A DNA stretch of 64,000 nt from Gammaproteobacteria bacterium (GTDB lineage: Bacteria > Pseudomonadota > Gammaproteobacteria > Pseudomonadales > JAUIET01). The translations under genes were made by a program, and so were the position numbers. The notes beneath the pieces are model-generated. The model saw only the letters and a list, made by a program, of their open reading frames with translations, searched no databases and had not been told where the DNA came from. Positions within the stretch are counted from its first letter, which is position 1; each line of letters begins with the position of its first letter. Where the stretch lies: NCBI GenBank assembly GCA_030431775.1, contig JAUIHW010000017.1:1-64000 (forward strand), read 5' to 3'. Below are positions 16,899 through 25,111 of the stretch, piece after piece.

Positions 16899-18013
16899 CA
16901 GCTGAATTCACCCAGATCGGCGCGAACCCAATTGTGCAGGGCCGCAATAGAATGCTCAGACTCTATGCCCTGCTCCGGGTTGAGAACCAGAGGGCCGGGC
17001 CGGTAGCCGCGCGAGTTTAGCCCACGCTGCACGTTTTTTACCAGCTCGGCGTCTTCGGCAACCGTTGTTTGGCGGTCAAGAGTGATCACCCGGTTGATCA
17101 CTTCGTCTATCTGGCCGCTGTTGGAGTACCAGCCGCGATGTACTTCAGTGCGGTCAACAGCGAGCGGGCGCCAATGATAGGAATTTACTACGCCAGATGG
17201 GTATATCTGCAAGCTGAACGCCGGCCATAGGTAGAATGAACCATAGTCCGAACCTGAGGTGTCGTACCAGGCTTCCTGACTGGTTTGGGCTTTGGCAGCA
17301 TGGCGCAGGCAACGAACGGCTGTGCCATCAGATTGCACAAAAGGGTAAATGTTATAGCTGCCCGGGTCGATCACACCGGATGCAAATGTTGGGTGTACGT
17401 GCTTGCAGTGATAACACTCATTATAGTTTTCGACAGCCACCAGCCAATTGGCCTGCTTTTCAATGGCTACGGAATTAGCATGCTTGCGCTCAGCGATGTC
17501 CGGGCACAAAGCTAGAATATCTTCGGCAACGCCGGGGAAGGTGGTGGCAAGCGAGGCAGGCGCAGGGTTCATATTAATAAAAACGAAGCCGAACAGTGTG
17601 TCCAGCGCGACCTCAGTGAGGCAGATTCCACTGAGGTCCAGCCCCGCAAGTCCCTTGGTTCCGGGTGCGCCGCGCAGCTCCCCGGACAACTCGTATGTCC
17701 AGGCGTGGTAAGGGCAGACCACAACGCGCTTGTTTCCGCTGCCTTCCACCAGGGTGTGACCACGATGCTTGCAGACATTGTAAAAACAGCGCAGTTGGTT
17801 GTCTTTACCGCGAGCAATGAACAGGTCCTGGTCGAACAAGCTGAAAGCCCAGTAATCCCCTACCGCGGCGACCTGACTTTCGTGGCAAACGAATTGCCAG
17901 CTATTGAAGAAAACTTTCTCGCGCGCGGCCGCGAATATCTCAGTGCTTGTGTAGTAGCGCGCATCTAGTGTTGTCAGACCTGTGGGAAACTGGCCCTCTG
18001 TTGCTTGCTTCAT
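16898..18013 (-). CDS. Rieske non-heme iron oxygenase, quaternary-amine type
   Basis: This oxygenase is 371 residues long. The Rieske cluster is bound by Cys81-x-His83 and Cys100-x2-His103, and the mononuclear iron site includes His202 and His207 in ECYHCKHVHP. The style NxxECYHC matches Rieske oxygenases that demethylate quaternary amines (glycine betaine, stachydrine or carnitine). ATG 18013 overlaps the rpiR stop by four bases (ATGA); a longer upstream reading is rejected. No ferredoxin reductase gene is adjacent. Placed opposite a DAO-GcvT demethylase, it probably removes the first methyl group of an N-methylated compound, which is an inference. Confidence 0.85.
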   Translation of the reverse strand: MKQATEGQFPTGLTTLDARYYTSTEIFAAAREKVFFNSWQFVCHESQVAAVGDYWAFSLFDQDLFIARGKDNQLRCFYNVCKHRGHTLVEGSGNKRVVVCPYHAWTYELSGELRGAPGTKGLAGLDLSGICLTEVALDTLFGFVFINMNPAPASLATTFPGVAEDILALCPDIAERKHANSVAIEKQANWLVAVENYNECYHCKHVHPTFASGVIDPGSYNIYPFVQSDGTAVRCLRHAAKAQTSQEAWYDTSGSDYGSFYLWPAFSLQIYPSGVVNSYHWRPLAVDRTEVHRGWYSNSGQIDEVINRVITLDRQTTVAEDAELVKNVQRGLNSRGYRPGPLVLNPEQGIESEHSIAALHNWVRADLGEFS

Positions 18014-18921
18014 GCCGTTGCTCCGGCTAATAGTTGTTCTTCTTCGTACAAACCAATGTCCATCCGCCGTTGGTGGAATTCGTCGATTCTGTCCCGCACA
18101 GCGCTGGGTGCCTGGGCGACCAGAATCGCGATCAGACACTCCAGTAGCGCGGTTACCGCAGCGTTCGACGAAAAGAAGTGCGGCGTGTGGGTGGGGCAGA
18201 CCAGTGGAATGTCTGCTTCACGAGCCAGAGGCGAGGAGGCGCTGTCAGTAACGCCCACGATGGATACGCCCCGTTCGCGTGCAAAGCGCACAGCGGCCAT
18301 GGTATCGCTGCGGTAAGGCTGAAAGGTTAACGCCAGCAGCATGTCTGCCTCGTCAATGGCGTGCAGATCATCCAGGGGGTGTGAGGCCGGACCGGGAAGC
18401 AATTTAATGTGATCGAAGGCCATACGTGCTACATACCAGAATTGCTGCGCCAGACAATGTGCTGCGCCGGTGCCAAGAACATAAACCGAGTTGGAATTCT
18501 GGACCCATTCACACACCATGCTGAGCTGGTTGATGTCTTGTTTAGCCAGACCGCGCTGCAGGTTGTCGCTGGTCGCTTCAAACAGTTGGGCAACCAGAGT
18601 GGCAGCACCGCCTTCCGCCTGCAGATCATGCAACCAGTCACTGCGGGCCCCAAAGCTGGCGAACTCGTCACCCACGCGAAAATCGCGAAACCGTTCGCGC
18701 AATTCTTCGTAACCGCTGAACCCCAGCTCGCGCGCAAGGCGCACAAAAGCATTTGGGTGCACGTTGGCCCGAGCAGCCAGTTTGCGCATGGAGTAAAGGC
18801 TGACATCACGCGGGTGATCGACCAACAGGCGCGCCGCCACCTGCAGGGCCGGTGGAAACTGGTCGAAGTGCTCAGCCAGTGCGGTAAGAACCTCTGCTGC
18901 AGACTGCGGCGTGTTCGGCAT
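18010..18921 (-). CDS. RpiR-family transcriptional regulator
   Basis: A 303-residue regulator: the N-terminal helix-turn-helix domain covers about residues 1-80 (SMRKLAARANVHPNAFVRLAR) and a SIS sugar/phospho-sugar binding domain about 125-270 (VYVLGTGAAHCLAQQFW). The SIS domain likely senses a metabolite. It is first in the operon with the Rieske oxygenase and aminotransferase. It faces the DAO-GcvT gene across a 140-base region holding two matching palindromes, which are its likely operators. Confidence 0.88.
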   Translation of the reverse strand: MPNTPQSAAEVLTALAEHFDQFPPALQVAARLLVDHPRDVSLYSMRKLAARANVHPNAFVRLARELGFSGYEELRERFRDFRVGDEFASFGARSDWLHDLQAEGGAATLVAQLFEATSDNLQRGLAKQDINQLSMVCEWVQNSNSVYVLGTGAAHCLAQQFWYVARMAFDHIKLLPGPASHPLDDLHAIDEADMLLALTFQPYRSDTMAAVRFARERGVSIVGVTDSASSPLAREADIPLVCPTHTPHFFSSNAAVTALLECLIAILVAQAPSAVRDRIDEFHQRRMDIGLYEEEQLLAGATA

Positions 18922-18964
18922 GGATTGCCCTCGGCAGGAAGATCTGCCAGTGTGACTTGAATAT

Positions 18965-19006
18965 ATACAAATGTATCAAAATAACTATAGTTGATACGAA
19001 TGTATC
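18965..19006. promoter_or_regulatory. Paired inverted-repeat operators for the RpiR regulator
   Basis: Two copies of one palindrome lie in the divergent promoter region: ATAC-aaat-GTAT at 18965-18976 and GATAC-gaat-GTATC at 18993-19006. Both share the extended core ATAC[A/G]AATGTATC. Their centres are 29 bases apart, close to three helical turns, which fits cooperative binding of a regulator on one DNA face. Confidence 0.6.
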
Positions 19007-19019
19007 CATAGTGTAATCT
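18991..19019 (+). promoter_or_regulatory. Promoter of the DAO-GcvT gene
   Basis: TTGATA at 18991-18996 (5 of 6 to consensus), a 17-base spacer and TAATCT at 19014-19019 form a plausible sigma-70 promoter. The second palindrome lies across the -35 and spacer, so a bound RpiR protein would block polymerase. Confidence 0.45.
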
Positions 19020-19061
19020 TAGCTCTTGCGAGATGCAATACATTTTGTGCTGAGAAATAAC

Positions 19062-21485
19062 ATGCAAAGTACTGCGAGTGTGGTGATTATCGGTGGTGGG
19101 GTCATGGGGTGTTCCCTGGCTTACCACTTGTGCAAAGAGGGCTGGACGGATGTATTGCTGCTGGAAAAAGCGGAACTGACCTCTGGTTCCACATGGCACG
19201 CTGCAGGGCAGATCACCCATTCGGTATCGCATTATGGTCTGGCTAAGATGGCGGCTTATGGCACGGAGCTTTATCCGGCCCTGGAAGTGGAGACCGGACA
19301 GTCCACCAGCTGGCACGGCTGTGGCAGTTTGCGGGTCGCCTACGACGATGCCGAAGTGGACTGGCTGCACTACACTCTTTCGGTTGGCCTGGGCCTGGGG
19401 CATGAGATGGAGATAGTTGGTCCGGATCGTATTCGCGAGCTGCACCCTTACTATAATCTCGAAGGCATCAAGGCGGCTCTGCACACACCACATGATGGTC
19501 ACGTGGACCCGGCCGGAGTCAGCTTCGCGATGGCAGCTGGCGCGAAAAAGATGGGTGCCAAGATAATCCGCCGCAACCGAGTAACCGGTCTTACCCGGCA
19601 AAGAGACGACAGCTGGCTGGTGCATACCGAGCAGGGTGATTTTCATGCCGGCATAGTGGTCAACGCCGGCGGTACATATGCACGCCAGATCGGACTCTGG
19701 GCCGGGGTTGACCTGCCGATTGCCAACTTATTGCATCATTACCTCATTACCGACACCGTTCCGGAGTTTCAGCGGATTGATATCGAGTTACCGGTGATTC
19801 GCGATGACAAGCTCGTATCCGGCTACATTCGCATGGAGCAGAGGAGCGGCTTGATTGGTATCTATGAAAAGGCCAATGCCGCGACGGTTTGGGACGATGA
19901 GACCCCTTGGGAAGAAGAGAACACCTTGTTCAGCCCGGACTATGACCGCATCATGCCCTGGCTGGAAAATGCCATGGGCCGTATGCCTATATTCGCTGAA
20001 TTAGGTATCAAGCAGGTGATTCATGGCGCAATTACTCATCCTCCCGACGGCAATATGTTGCTGGGCCCAAGCGGGGTGCGCAATTTCTGGTGTTGTTGCG
20101 GCTCCCAGGTGGGGATTGCCTGGGGCCCGGGTGCCGGCAAGTACCTGGCTCAGTGGATGGTGCATGGTGCAGCCGACATTTCCATGGCGAGCTTCGACCC
20201 TCGTCGCTTCGGTGCCAATATAGACCGTGAGTACCGCCTTGAAAAAGCCAAGGAAGATTACCTGCTGCGTCACGAAATCCCGTTTCCAGCCCTTGACAGG
20301 CCCGCCTGCCGGCCGGGGCATTCCAAGCGTTCGCCCCTTTACCAGCTGTTGTTGAGTAAAGGGGCGGTCTACCAGGATGTGTATGGCTGGGAGCGGCCAT
20401 TCTGGTATGCACGTGGTGGCATTGAGCAGGCACATATACACAGCTTCCGTCGCTCGGCTCTGCATGCAGTGGTGAGGCATGAAGTGAACAGCCTGCGCGC
20501 TGCTGCGGGTATTGCTGATTTGACTGCCTTTGCCAAAGTCGATATCTGCGGCCCGGATGCAGAGCAATTCCTGGCTCGAGTGTGCTCCAACAGAGTTCCA
20601 CAGCATGTCGGTTCGACCGTGCTCAGTTATCTGGTAAACCCTAACGGTCGGCTGGAAGGGGAAATTACTCTACTGAAGCTGAATGAGCACCATTATTACG
20701 CCGTGTACGCTGCAGCAAAAGAGGCGGCTTTGCTGAACTGGCTGCACGAGCAACAGCAAGGGGAGCAGCTGGTCTTCAACAATCTGTCGGAAGACTACGG
20801 CGTGATCGCGATTGCAGGGCCAAAGTCGCGGGATATTTTGAGCCTATGCACCAATGCTGATTTGGACAACGCTAGCTTTCGCTGGTTGGCCGGGCGCATC
20901 ATACAGGTTGCCGGGGTCGAGGGCGTCCGAGCAATCCGCGTATCGTACACCGGGGAGCTGGGATGGGAATTGCACGTGCCCATGAGCGGCATGCTGCCCG
21001 TTTACCAGGCGGTGTGGGCAGCCGGTGAGCCTTTGGGCCTGGTGCCTGTAGGCTCAGCTGCACTGAATGCCACACGCATGGAAAAGGCTTATCTGTCGGG
21101 CCATGAAATCACTAACGAAGTTACCCTTGCGGAAGCCGGGTTGGAACGATTCTCACGCGGTGAGTCGTTCCAGGGCCGCAAGTACAGCCTGACACCGGCG
21201 CACCGCTGGAAACTCGGATTGCTGCAACTTGATGAGGGTGATGATAATGCCGATCCGTTGGGCTCGGAATCAGTCTGGCTGGGGAATACCTGTGTAGGCG
21301 CGATCACTTCAGGCGCGTTTGGTGTCGCGGTAAATGCATACTTGGCCTGGGCCTATTTGCGACCGGCGCTGGTGTCCGCCGGCCAGGAACTGGACGTAAT
21401 GGTTCTGGGTAATCGGCGGCGCGCCGTAGTGCTGGATCAGCCGCCCTGGGACCCGGATAATAGACGTCCACGGGCAGATGCCTGA
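19062..21485 (+). CDS. DAO-GcvT fusion flavoprotein (dimethylglycine/sarcosine dehydrogenase-like)
   Basis: A fusion of two domains in 807 residues: an N-terminal FAD domain (GGGVMG near 10-15, then LEKAELTSGSTWHAAGQI with the flavin-attachment-type histidine region) and a C-terminal GcvT aminomethyltransferase domain (about 430-800) that passes the methyl unit to tetrahydrofolate. The layout matches dimethylglycine and sarcosine dehydrogenases, which strip N-methyl groups. ATG 19062 is chosen; the upstream TTG 19026 would precede it by 12 codons and has no support. It is divergent from rpiR-Rieske-aminotransferase and followed by a CMD protein, completing a likely N-methyl amine pathway. It could also act on another secondary or tertiary amine. 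Confidence 0.87.
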   Translation: MQSTASVVIIGGGVMGCSLAYHLCKEGWTDVLLLEKAELTSGSTWHAAGQITHSVSHYGLAKMAAYGTELYPALEVETGQSTSWHGCGSLRVAYDDAEVDWLHYTLSVGLGLGHEMEIVGPDRIRELHPYYNLEGIKAALHTPHDGHVDPAGVSFAMAAGAKKMGAKIIRRNRVTGLTRQRDDSWLVHTEQGDFHAGIVVNAGGTYARQIGLWAGVDLPIANLLHHYLITDTVPEFQRIDIELPVIRDDKLVSGYIRMEQRSGLIGIYEKANAATVWDDETPWEEENTLFSPDYDRIMPWLENAMGRMPIFAELGIKQVIHGAITHPPDGNMLLGPSGVRNFWCCCGSQVGIAWGPGAGKYLAQWMVHGAADISMASFDPRRFGANIDREYRLEKAKEDYLLRHEIPFPALDRPACRPGHSKRSPLYQLLLSKGAVYQDVYGWERPFWYARGGIEQAHIHSFRRSALHAVVRHEVNSLRAAAGIADLTAFAKVDICGPDAEQFLARVCSNRVPQHVGSTVLSYLVNPNGRLEGEITLLKLNEHHYYAVYAAAKEAALLNWLHEQQQGEQLVFNNLSEDYGVIAIAGPKSRDILSLCTNADLDNASFRWLAGRIIQVAGVEGVRAIRVSYTGELGWELHVPMSGMLPVYQAVWAAGEPLGLVPVGSAALNATRMEKAYLSGHEITNEVTLAEAGLERFSRGESFQGRKYSLTPAHRWKLGLLQLDEGDDNADPLGSESVWLGNTCVGAITSGAFGVAVNAYLAWAYLRPALVSAGQELDVMVLGNRRRAVVLDQPPWDPDNRRPRADA

Positions 21486-21505
21486 TTACTGACTGGAGAT
21501 GCATC

Positions 21506-21901
21506 ATGGCAAAAGACTACTTCGAAACCGGCCTGGCAAAGCGTAAAGCTACTCTGGGGGCCAGCTATGTAGAGAAAAACTTGGCGGCGGCCGATGCCTT
21601 AACCCGGGAGTTCCAGGAAGCCATGACCGGCTGGTGCTGGGGTTTCGGCTGGGGTGACGAAACGCTCGACCCGAAAACCCGCAGCCTGATGAACCTCTCC
21701 ATGATAGGAGCTTTGGGTAAGATGCACGAGTGGGAGATTCACTGCCGCGGGGCCATCACCAATGGCTGCAGCTTCGAGGAAATCCGCGCCACAGTGCATG
21801 TGATCGGAATATACTGCGGAGTGCCCCAGGCACTGGAGTGCTTTCGAGTGGCCCGTAAAGTACTGCAAGAGCATGATATGATTCCGGCTGATTGCAGGTG
21901 A
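21506..21901 (+). CDS. Carboxymuconolactone decarboxylase-family protein (CMD/AhpD fold)
   Basis: A 131-residue all-helical protein of the CMD family. The conserved block Glu-x-x-x-His-x-x-Gly occurs as EWEIHCRGAITNG (about 77-89), preceding RATVHVIGIYCGVP. Members are decarboxylases of the beta-ketoadipate pathway or peroxidase-like stress proteins, and many in catabolic operons have other roles. It begins 20 bases after the DAO-GcvT stop with GGAGATG ahead of its ATG, so it belongs to the same operon. Confidence 0.85.
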   Translation: MAKDYFETGLAKRKATLGASYVEKNLAAADALTREFQEAMTGWCWGFGWGDETLDPKTRSLMNLSMIGALGKMHEWEIHCRGAITNGCSFEEIRATVHVIGIYCGVPQALECFRVARKVLQEHDMIPADCR

Positions 21902-22167
21902 GCATTGTCAGATGGCGCCGATTTTTTTCGTTGTCATGACCCTGCTTACGTCGTATTTGCCTGCGACACCTCCCGGCTGAATGAGGCGATGGCGGATGCA
22001 TGGACGCTTTTCGGGACGACGGTTACCTTAAAGCGCTTCCTTGGCTTACCTGGATAATCCGCTGCATGAAATACGGTGTGAGTTCGGTGTCGTGCCATTG
22101 ACAGTGCCGTAGAGGCTTGCCGGTCGCTTGGCATTTTGCCAGCGGTGGTTTTTCGCGATGCCCGTAC

Positions 22168-23124
22168 TTACCAGGCAAAAACCTCCCCAACCAATTCCTC
22201 GCTAGCCTGCCACAAGGCATCGGCCTTGTCCGTATCCAGGGCGTAGTCCATATAACCACCCCGTTTGCCCTCGATCGCGGGTTCGCCAATGTGACAATCT
22301 TCCAGGTAAAGGCCACCAAGTCCGTTCAGGCTAGGGCTGGTGGAGGCCCAGACGCTGGTCGCGGCACCCGCTTCCACGGTCTTAAAGCTCATCGGCTCGC
22401 CGCTATTGCGTTCCTGAAGAGTGGCGATGTCGCTGTGGTCCAGGTGGCGGCCGAGTTCGGTCAGGATGGCGCCCGGATGTACGGCGAAGCTGCGCACCCC
22501 GTGGCTTTGCAGGCGTTTGTCCAGACCCACCGTAAACTGCACATTGGCAGTTTTGGCCTGCCCGTAGGCTTCCCACTTATCGTAGGGGCGGTTGAGGTAA
22601 TTCAGGTCATTCAGTATCGGTTGGCCGAATTTGTGGCCTTCGGATGACAGGTTCACTACCCGTGCAGCAGCGGTTTTGATCAGTACCGGCGCTACCCGGT
22701 TAGTGAATAGGAAATGGCCGACGTGGTTGGTGCCAAATTGTAACTCGAAGCCGTCTGTTGTTCGGCTCAGCGGGCAGGCCATTACGCCGGCGTTATTGAT
22801 CAAAATGTCGATGGTTGGGTAGTTGGCAACTATGTTGTCCGCAGCGGCGCGCACGCTGCCAAGATCAGAAAGATCCAGCTGCAGCGGTGCCAGAAACTGT
22901 TCCTCCAGGCCTTCACGGGCCTCGCTGATGGCCGCTTCAAGCTTGTTCAGGTCACGGGCGGCAGGGATTACGGCAGCCCCTGCACTGGCCAGAGCACGGC
23001 AGGTTTCCACACCGAGGCCGGCCGATGCGCCGGTGACAATCGCGGTTTTACCGCTGAGGTTAATGCCCTCTAACACCTCGTTGGTTGTGCTGTTCGCGCC
23101 AAATGCTGTTTGCTTTTCAATCAT
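22168..23124 (-). CDS. Short-chain dehydrogenase/reductase
   Basis: This SDR has 318 residues, with the cofactor motif TGASAGLG at 31-38, NNAG near 92 and a YGQAK active-site motif near 175. The length and the C-terminal region resemble retinol-dehydrogenase or WW-domain-oxidoreductase type proteins. Its start overlaps the stop of the upstream zinc-type reductase by four bases (ATGA). It probably reduces or oxidises a carbonyl on a hydrophobic substrate, but no specific substrate is apparent. Confidence 0.85.
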   Translation of the reverse strand: MIEKQTAFGANSTTNEVLEGINLSGKTAIVTGASAGLGVETCRALASAGAAVIPAARDLNKLEAAISEAREGLEEQFLAPLQLDLSDLGSVRAAADNIVANYPTIDILINNAGVMACPLSRTTDGFELQFGTNHVGHFLFTNRVAPVLIKTAAARVVNLSSEGHKFGQPILNDLNYLNRPYDKWEAYGQAKTANVQFTVGLDKRLQSHGVRSFAVHPGAILTELGRHLDHSDIATLQERNSGEPMSFKTVEAGAATSVWASTSPSLNGLGGLYLEDCHIGEPAIEGKRGGYMDYALDTDKADALWQASEELVGEVFAW

Positions 23125-24209
23125 GGGATCAGTACCAGTTTGCCGGGGTAGATTTTTGCGTTAAAGTCCTGTTGCGCCTGGACGATGTCTGCCAACGGGT
23201 AGGTTTTGGACACTACCGGGCGAATGCTGTTGGTCTCAATCGCGCGTATCACGTTGTCGAACACCGAATCTTCCTGAAATGTGCTCCCTATCAGGCTGAG
23301 GTCTTTGAGGTACAGCGTGCGCAGATCCAGTTCGACGATCGGCCCGGCAATTGCGCCGGATGTGACGTAGCGACCACCGCGTCGTAACACTTGCAGTAGC
23401 TCGACCCAGGCTGGTCCGCCAACGACATCCACCACCACATCCACACTGTCTTCACCCAGTGCTTCTACAATCGAAACGTCGCGTTCCAGGATACGATCCG
23501 CTCCGAGGTCGCGGACGAAACCGGCCTTGCTTGCGGCCGTGACCGCGACAACTTTCGCACCACGGTACTTTGCCAGTTGCACGGCTGCGGAGCCGACGCC
23601 ACCCGATGCGCCGGTTACCAGTACATTTTCAGCAACTACCTGAGCCCGTTGAAGCATGCCTTCCGCAGTTGAGTATGCGCACGGGACTGAAGCCAGTTCT
23701 GCGTCGCTCCAATCGCAGTTAACGTGGAATGCTTCGCTGGCGATGATCTTCGCGTATTGCGCAAAGCCGCCATCAAATTCAGAGCCAAAGGTGGATGTCA
23801 TAAAAGGTTGATAACCATTATAAGCTCGGGACATTGTGCGTACGATTACGCGCTCACCCAGGCGTCGCGGGTCCACCCCAGGGCCGACGTTAACAATGTG
23901 GCCGCAAGCATCCGCTCCCTGAATGCGCGGAAACTGCAATGCGCTGCCGGACCAGGAACCGTCGTCGCCTGCGGCTTGTGCGAAGCCCTCTGCGCCTCCA
24001 CTCGCCGTCCCACTGGTAACCGACTTGGAATACCAGGCAGTGCGGGTATTAATGTCAGTATTATTGACGCCAGCTGCAGCAACTTTGATCAGTACCTCTC
24101 CGTCATCGGGAACGGGTACGGGGACGTCAGTATGAAATTCCAGCTTATCGTAACCACCGTGGCCGGTGAGCAGCACGGCGCTCATGGTTTCAGGTATCGC
24201 TTCTTGCAT
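23121..24209 (-). CDS. Medium-chain (quinone oxidoreductase-like) dehydrogenase
   Basis: This MDR protein runs to 362 residues. The N-terminal GroES-like domain (VLIKVAAAGVNNTDIN) is followed by a Rossmann domain with VTGASGGVGSAAVQLAKYRGAKV split by the motif GASGGVG. Zinc ligands of true alcohol dehydrogenases are not evident, so a quinone or enoyl reductase is likelier. ATG 24209 has GAGG upstream; the longer in-frame reading to 24317 lacks support. It is coupled to the SDR downstream and faces the crotonase gene. Confidence 0.82.
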   Translation of the reverse strand: MQEAIPETMSAVLLTGHGGYDKLEFHTDVPVPVPDDGEVLIKVAAAGVNNTDINTRTAWYSKSVTSGTASGGAEGFAQAAGDDGSWSGSALQFPRIQGADACGHIVNVGPGVDPRRLGERVIVRTMSRAYNGYQPFMTSTFGSEFDGGFAQYAKIIASEAFHVNCDWSDAELASVPCAYSTAEGMLQRAQVVAENVLVTGASGGVGSAAVQLAKYRGAKVVAVTAASKAGFVRDLGADRILERDVSIVEALGEDSVDVVVDVVGGPAWVELLQVLRRGGRYVTSGAIAGPIVELDLRTLYLKDLSLIGSTFQEDSVFDNVIRAIETNSIRPVVSKTYPLADIVQAQQDFNAKIYPGKLVLIP

Positions 24210-24358
24210 GTCGCCCCTCGGTATCGGTTGGCCAGGAATGACGCGCGCTATGGTAAGCTGCTCATCCGACCGGCAGTCTACTTGCGTGTAGATTGCTTGC
24301 GCAACAGCTAGGCACAAAGTAAAACCAAACTGACTGAGTACAAGGATTCAAAACTGTT

Positions 24359-25048
24359 ATGAACGACACTGTAAGCTACCAATTTTCTGAATCAGTTGCC
24401 GTCATCACGCTCGATGACGGCAAAGCGAATGCGCTGGACCTGGCAGTGATAGAAGCGATCAACAATGCTATCGATCGCGCTACCGCCGACGACGCAAGGG
24501 CCATTGTCATCAATGGTCGAGCGGGCAAGTTTTGCGCCGGTTTCAACCTGAAAGTAATGACCGAGAGCCAGGCTTCGGCGTTGGAAGTTCTGAATGCTGG
24601 CGGCGAGCTTGCCTTGCGTCTGTATGAACTGCCGGTGTCCTTGGTGCTTGGCGTGACCGGGCACGCTTTGGCTATGGGAGCGATACTGCTGTTCACCGCG
24701 GACTACCGCATTGGCGCACAGGGAGACTTCAAGATCGGTATGAATGAGGTCGCCATCGGGATGGCCTTGCCGGGCATGGCGCTGCAGTTAGCTGAAGATC
24801 GCCTGGGGCGGCAGTATTACCACAGGGCGGTATCCGGCGCAGAAGTATTCAGCCCCGACGGCGCAGTCGCGGCGGGTTTCCTGGACAGCGTTGTCGATGC
24901 CGACTCGGTTGTTGAGGCCGCGCAGGCCAAAGCACTGGAAATGGTCAACACGCTGAACCCGGACTCCCTCGCGGAAACCAAGCTGCGTGCGCGCTCATTA
25001 CGCGCGGCTGCGTTACGCCGGGTGCTCAGCGAAAGTCGCGGAATCTGA
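24359..25048 (+). CDS. Enoyl-CoA hydratase/isomerase (crotonase) family protein
   Basis: A 229-residue crotonase with the conserved oxyanion-hole segments ARAIVINGRAGKFCAGF and LGVTGHALAMGAI (each in family position). A glutamate in GMNEVAIGM matches a catalytic position. It is short for the family (usually 250-270), mainly at the C-terminus. It could hydrate an enoyl-CoA or isomerise a double bond in the acyl-CoA steps downstream of the BVMO. Confidence 0.87.
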   Translation: MNDTVSYQFSESVAVITLDDGKANALDLAVIEAINNAIDRATADDARAIVINGRAGKFCAGFNLKVMTESQASALEVLNAGGELALRLYELPVSLVLGVTGHALAMGAILLFTADYRIGAQGDFKIGMNEVAIGMALPGMALQLAEDRLGRQYYHRAVSGAEVFSPDGAVAAGFLDSVVDADSVVEAAQAKALEMVNTLNPDSLAETKLRARSLRAAALRRVLSESRGI

Positions 25049-25111
25049 GAAAATTCGCAGGGTACGCTGATTATTTGTCTCGTCCCTGCGGCATTTTTGA
25101 AGCCGGATCGG

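Noticed and set aside
21902-22167. 266-base gap between the CMD and SDR genes, with a 62-codon minus-strand ORF
   Set aside because: The ORF has no ribosome-binding site or motif and the gap shows no clear terminator; nothing annotated.
24277-24292. TCTAC-N6-GTAGA inverted repeat between the zinc-type reductase and crotonase genes
   Set aside because: Five-base half sites are expected by chance and no regulator is adjacent.
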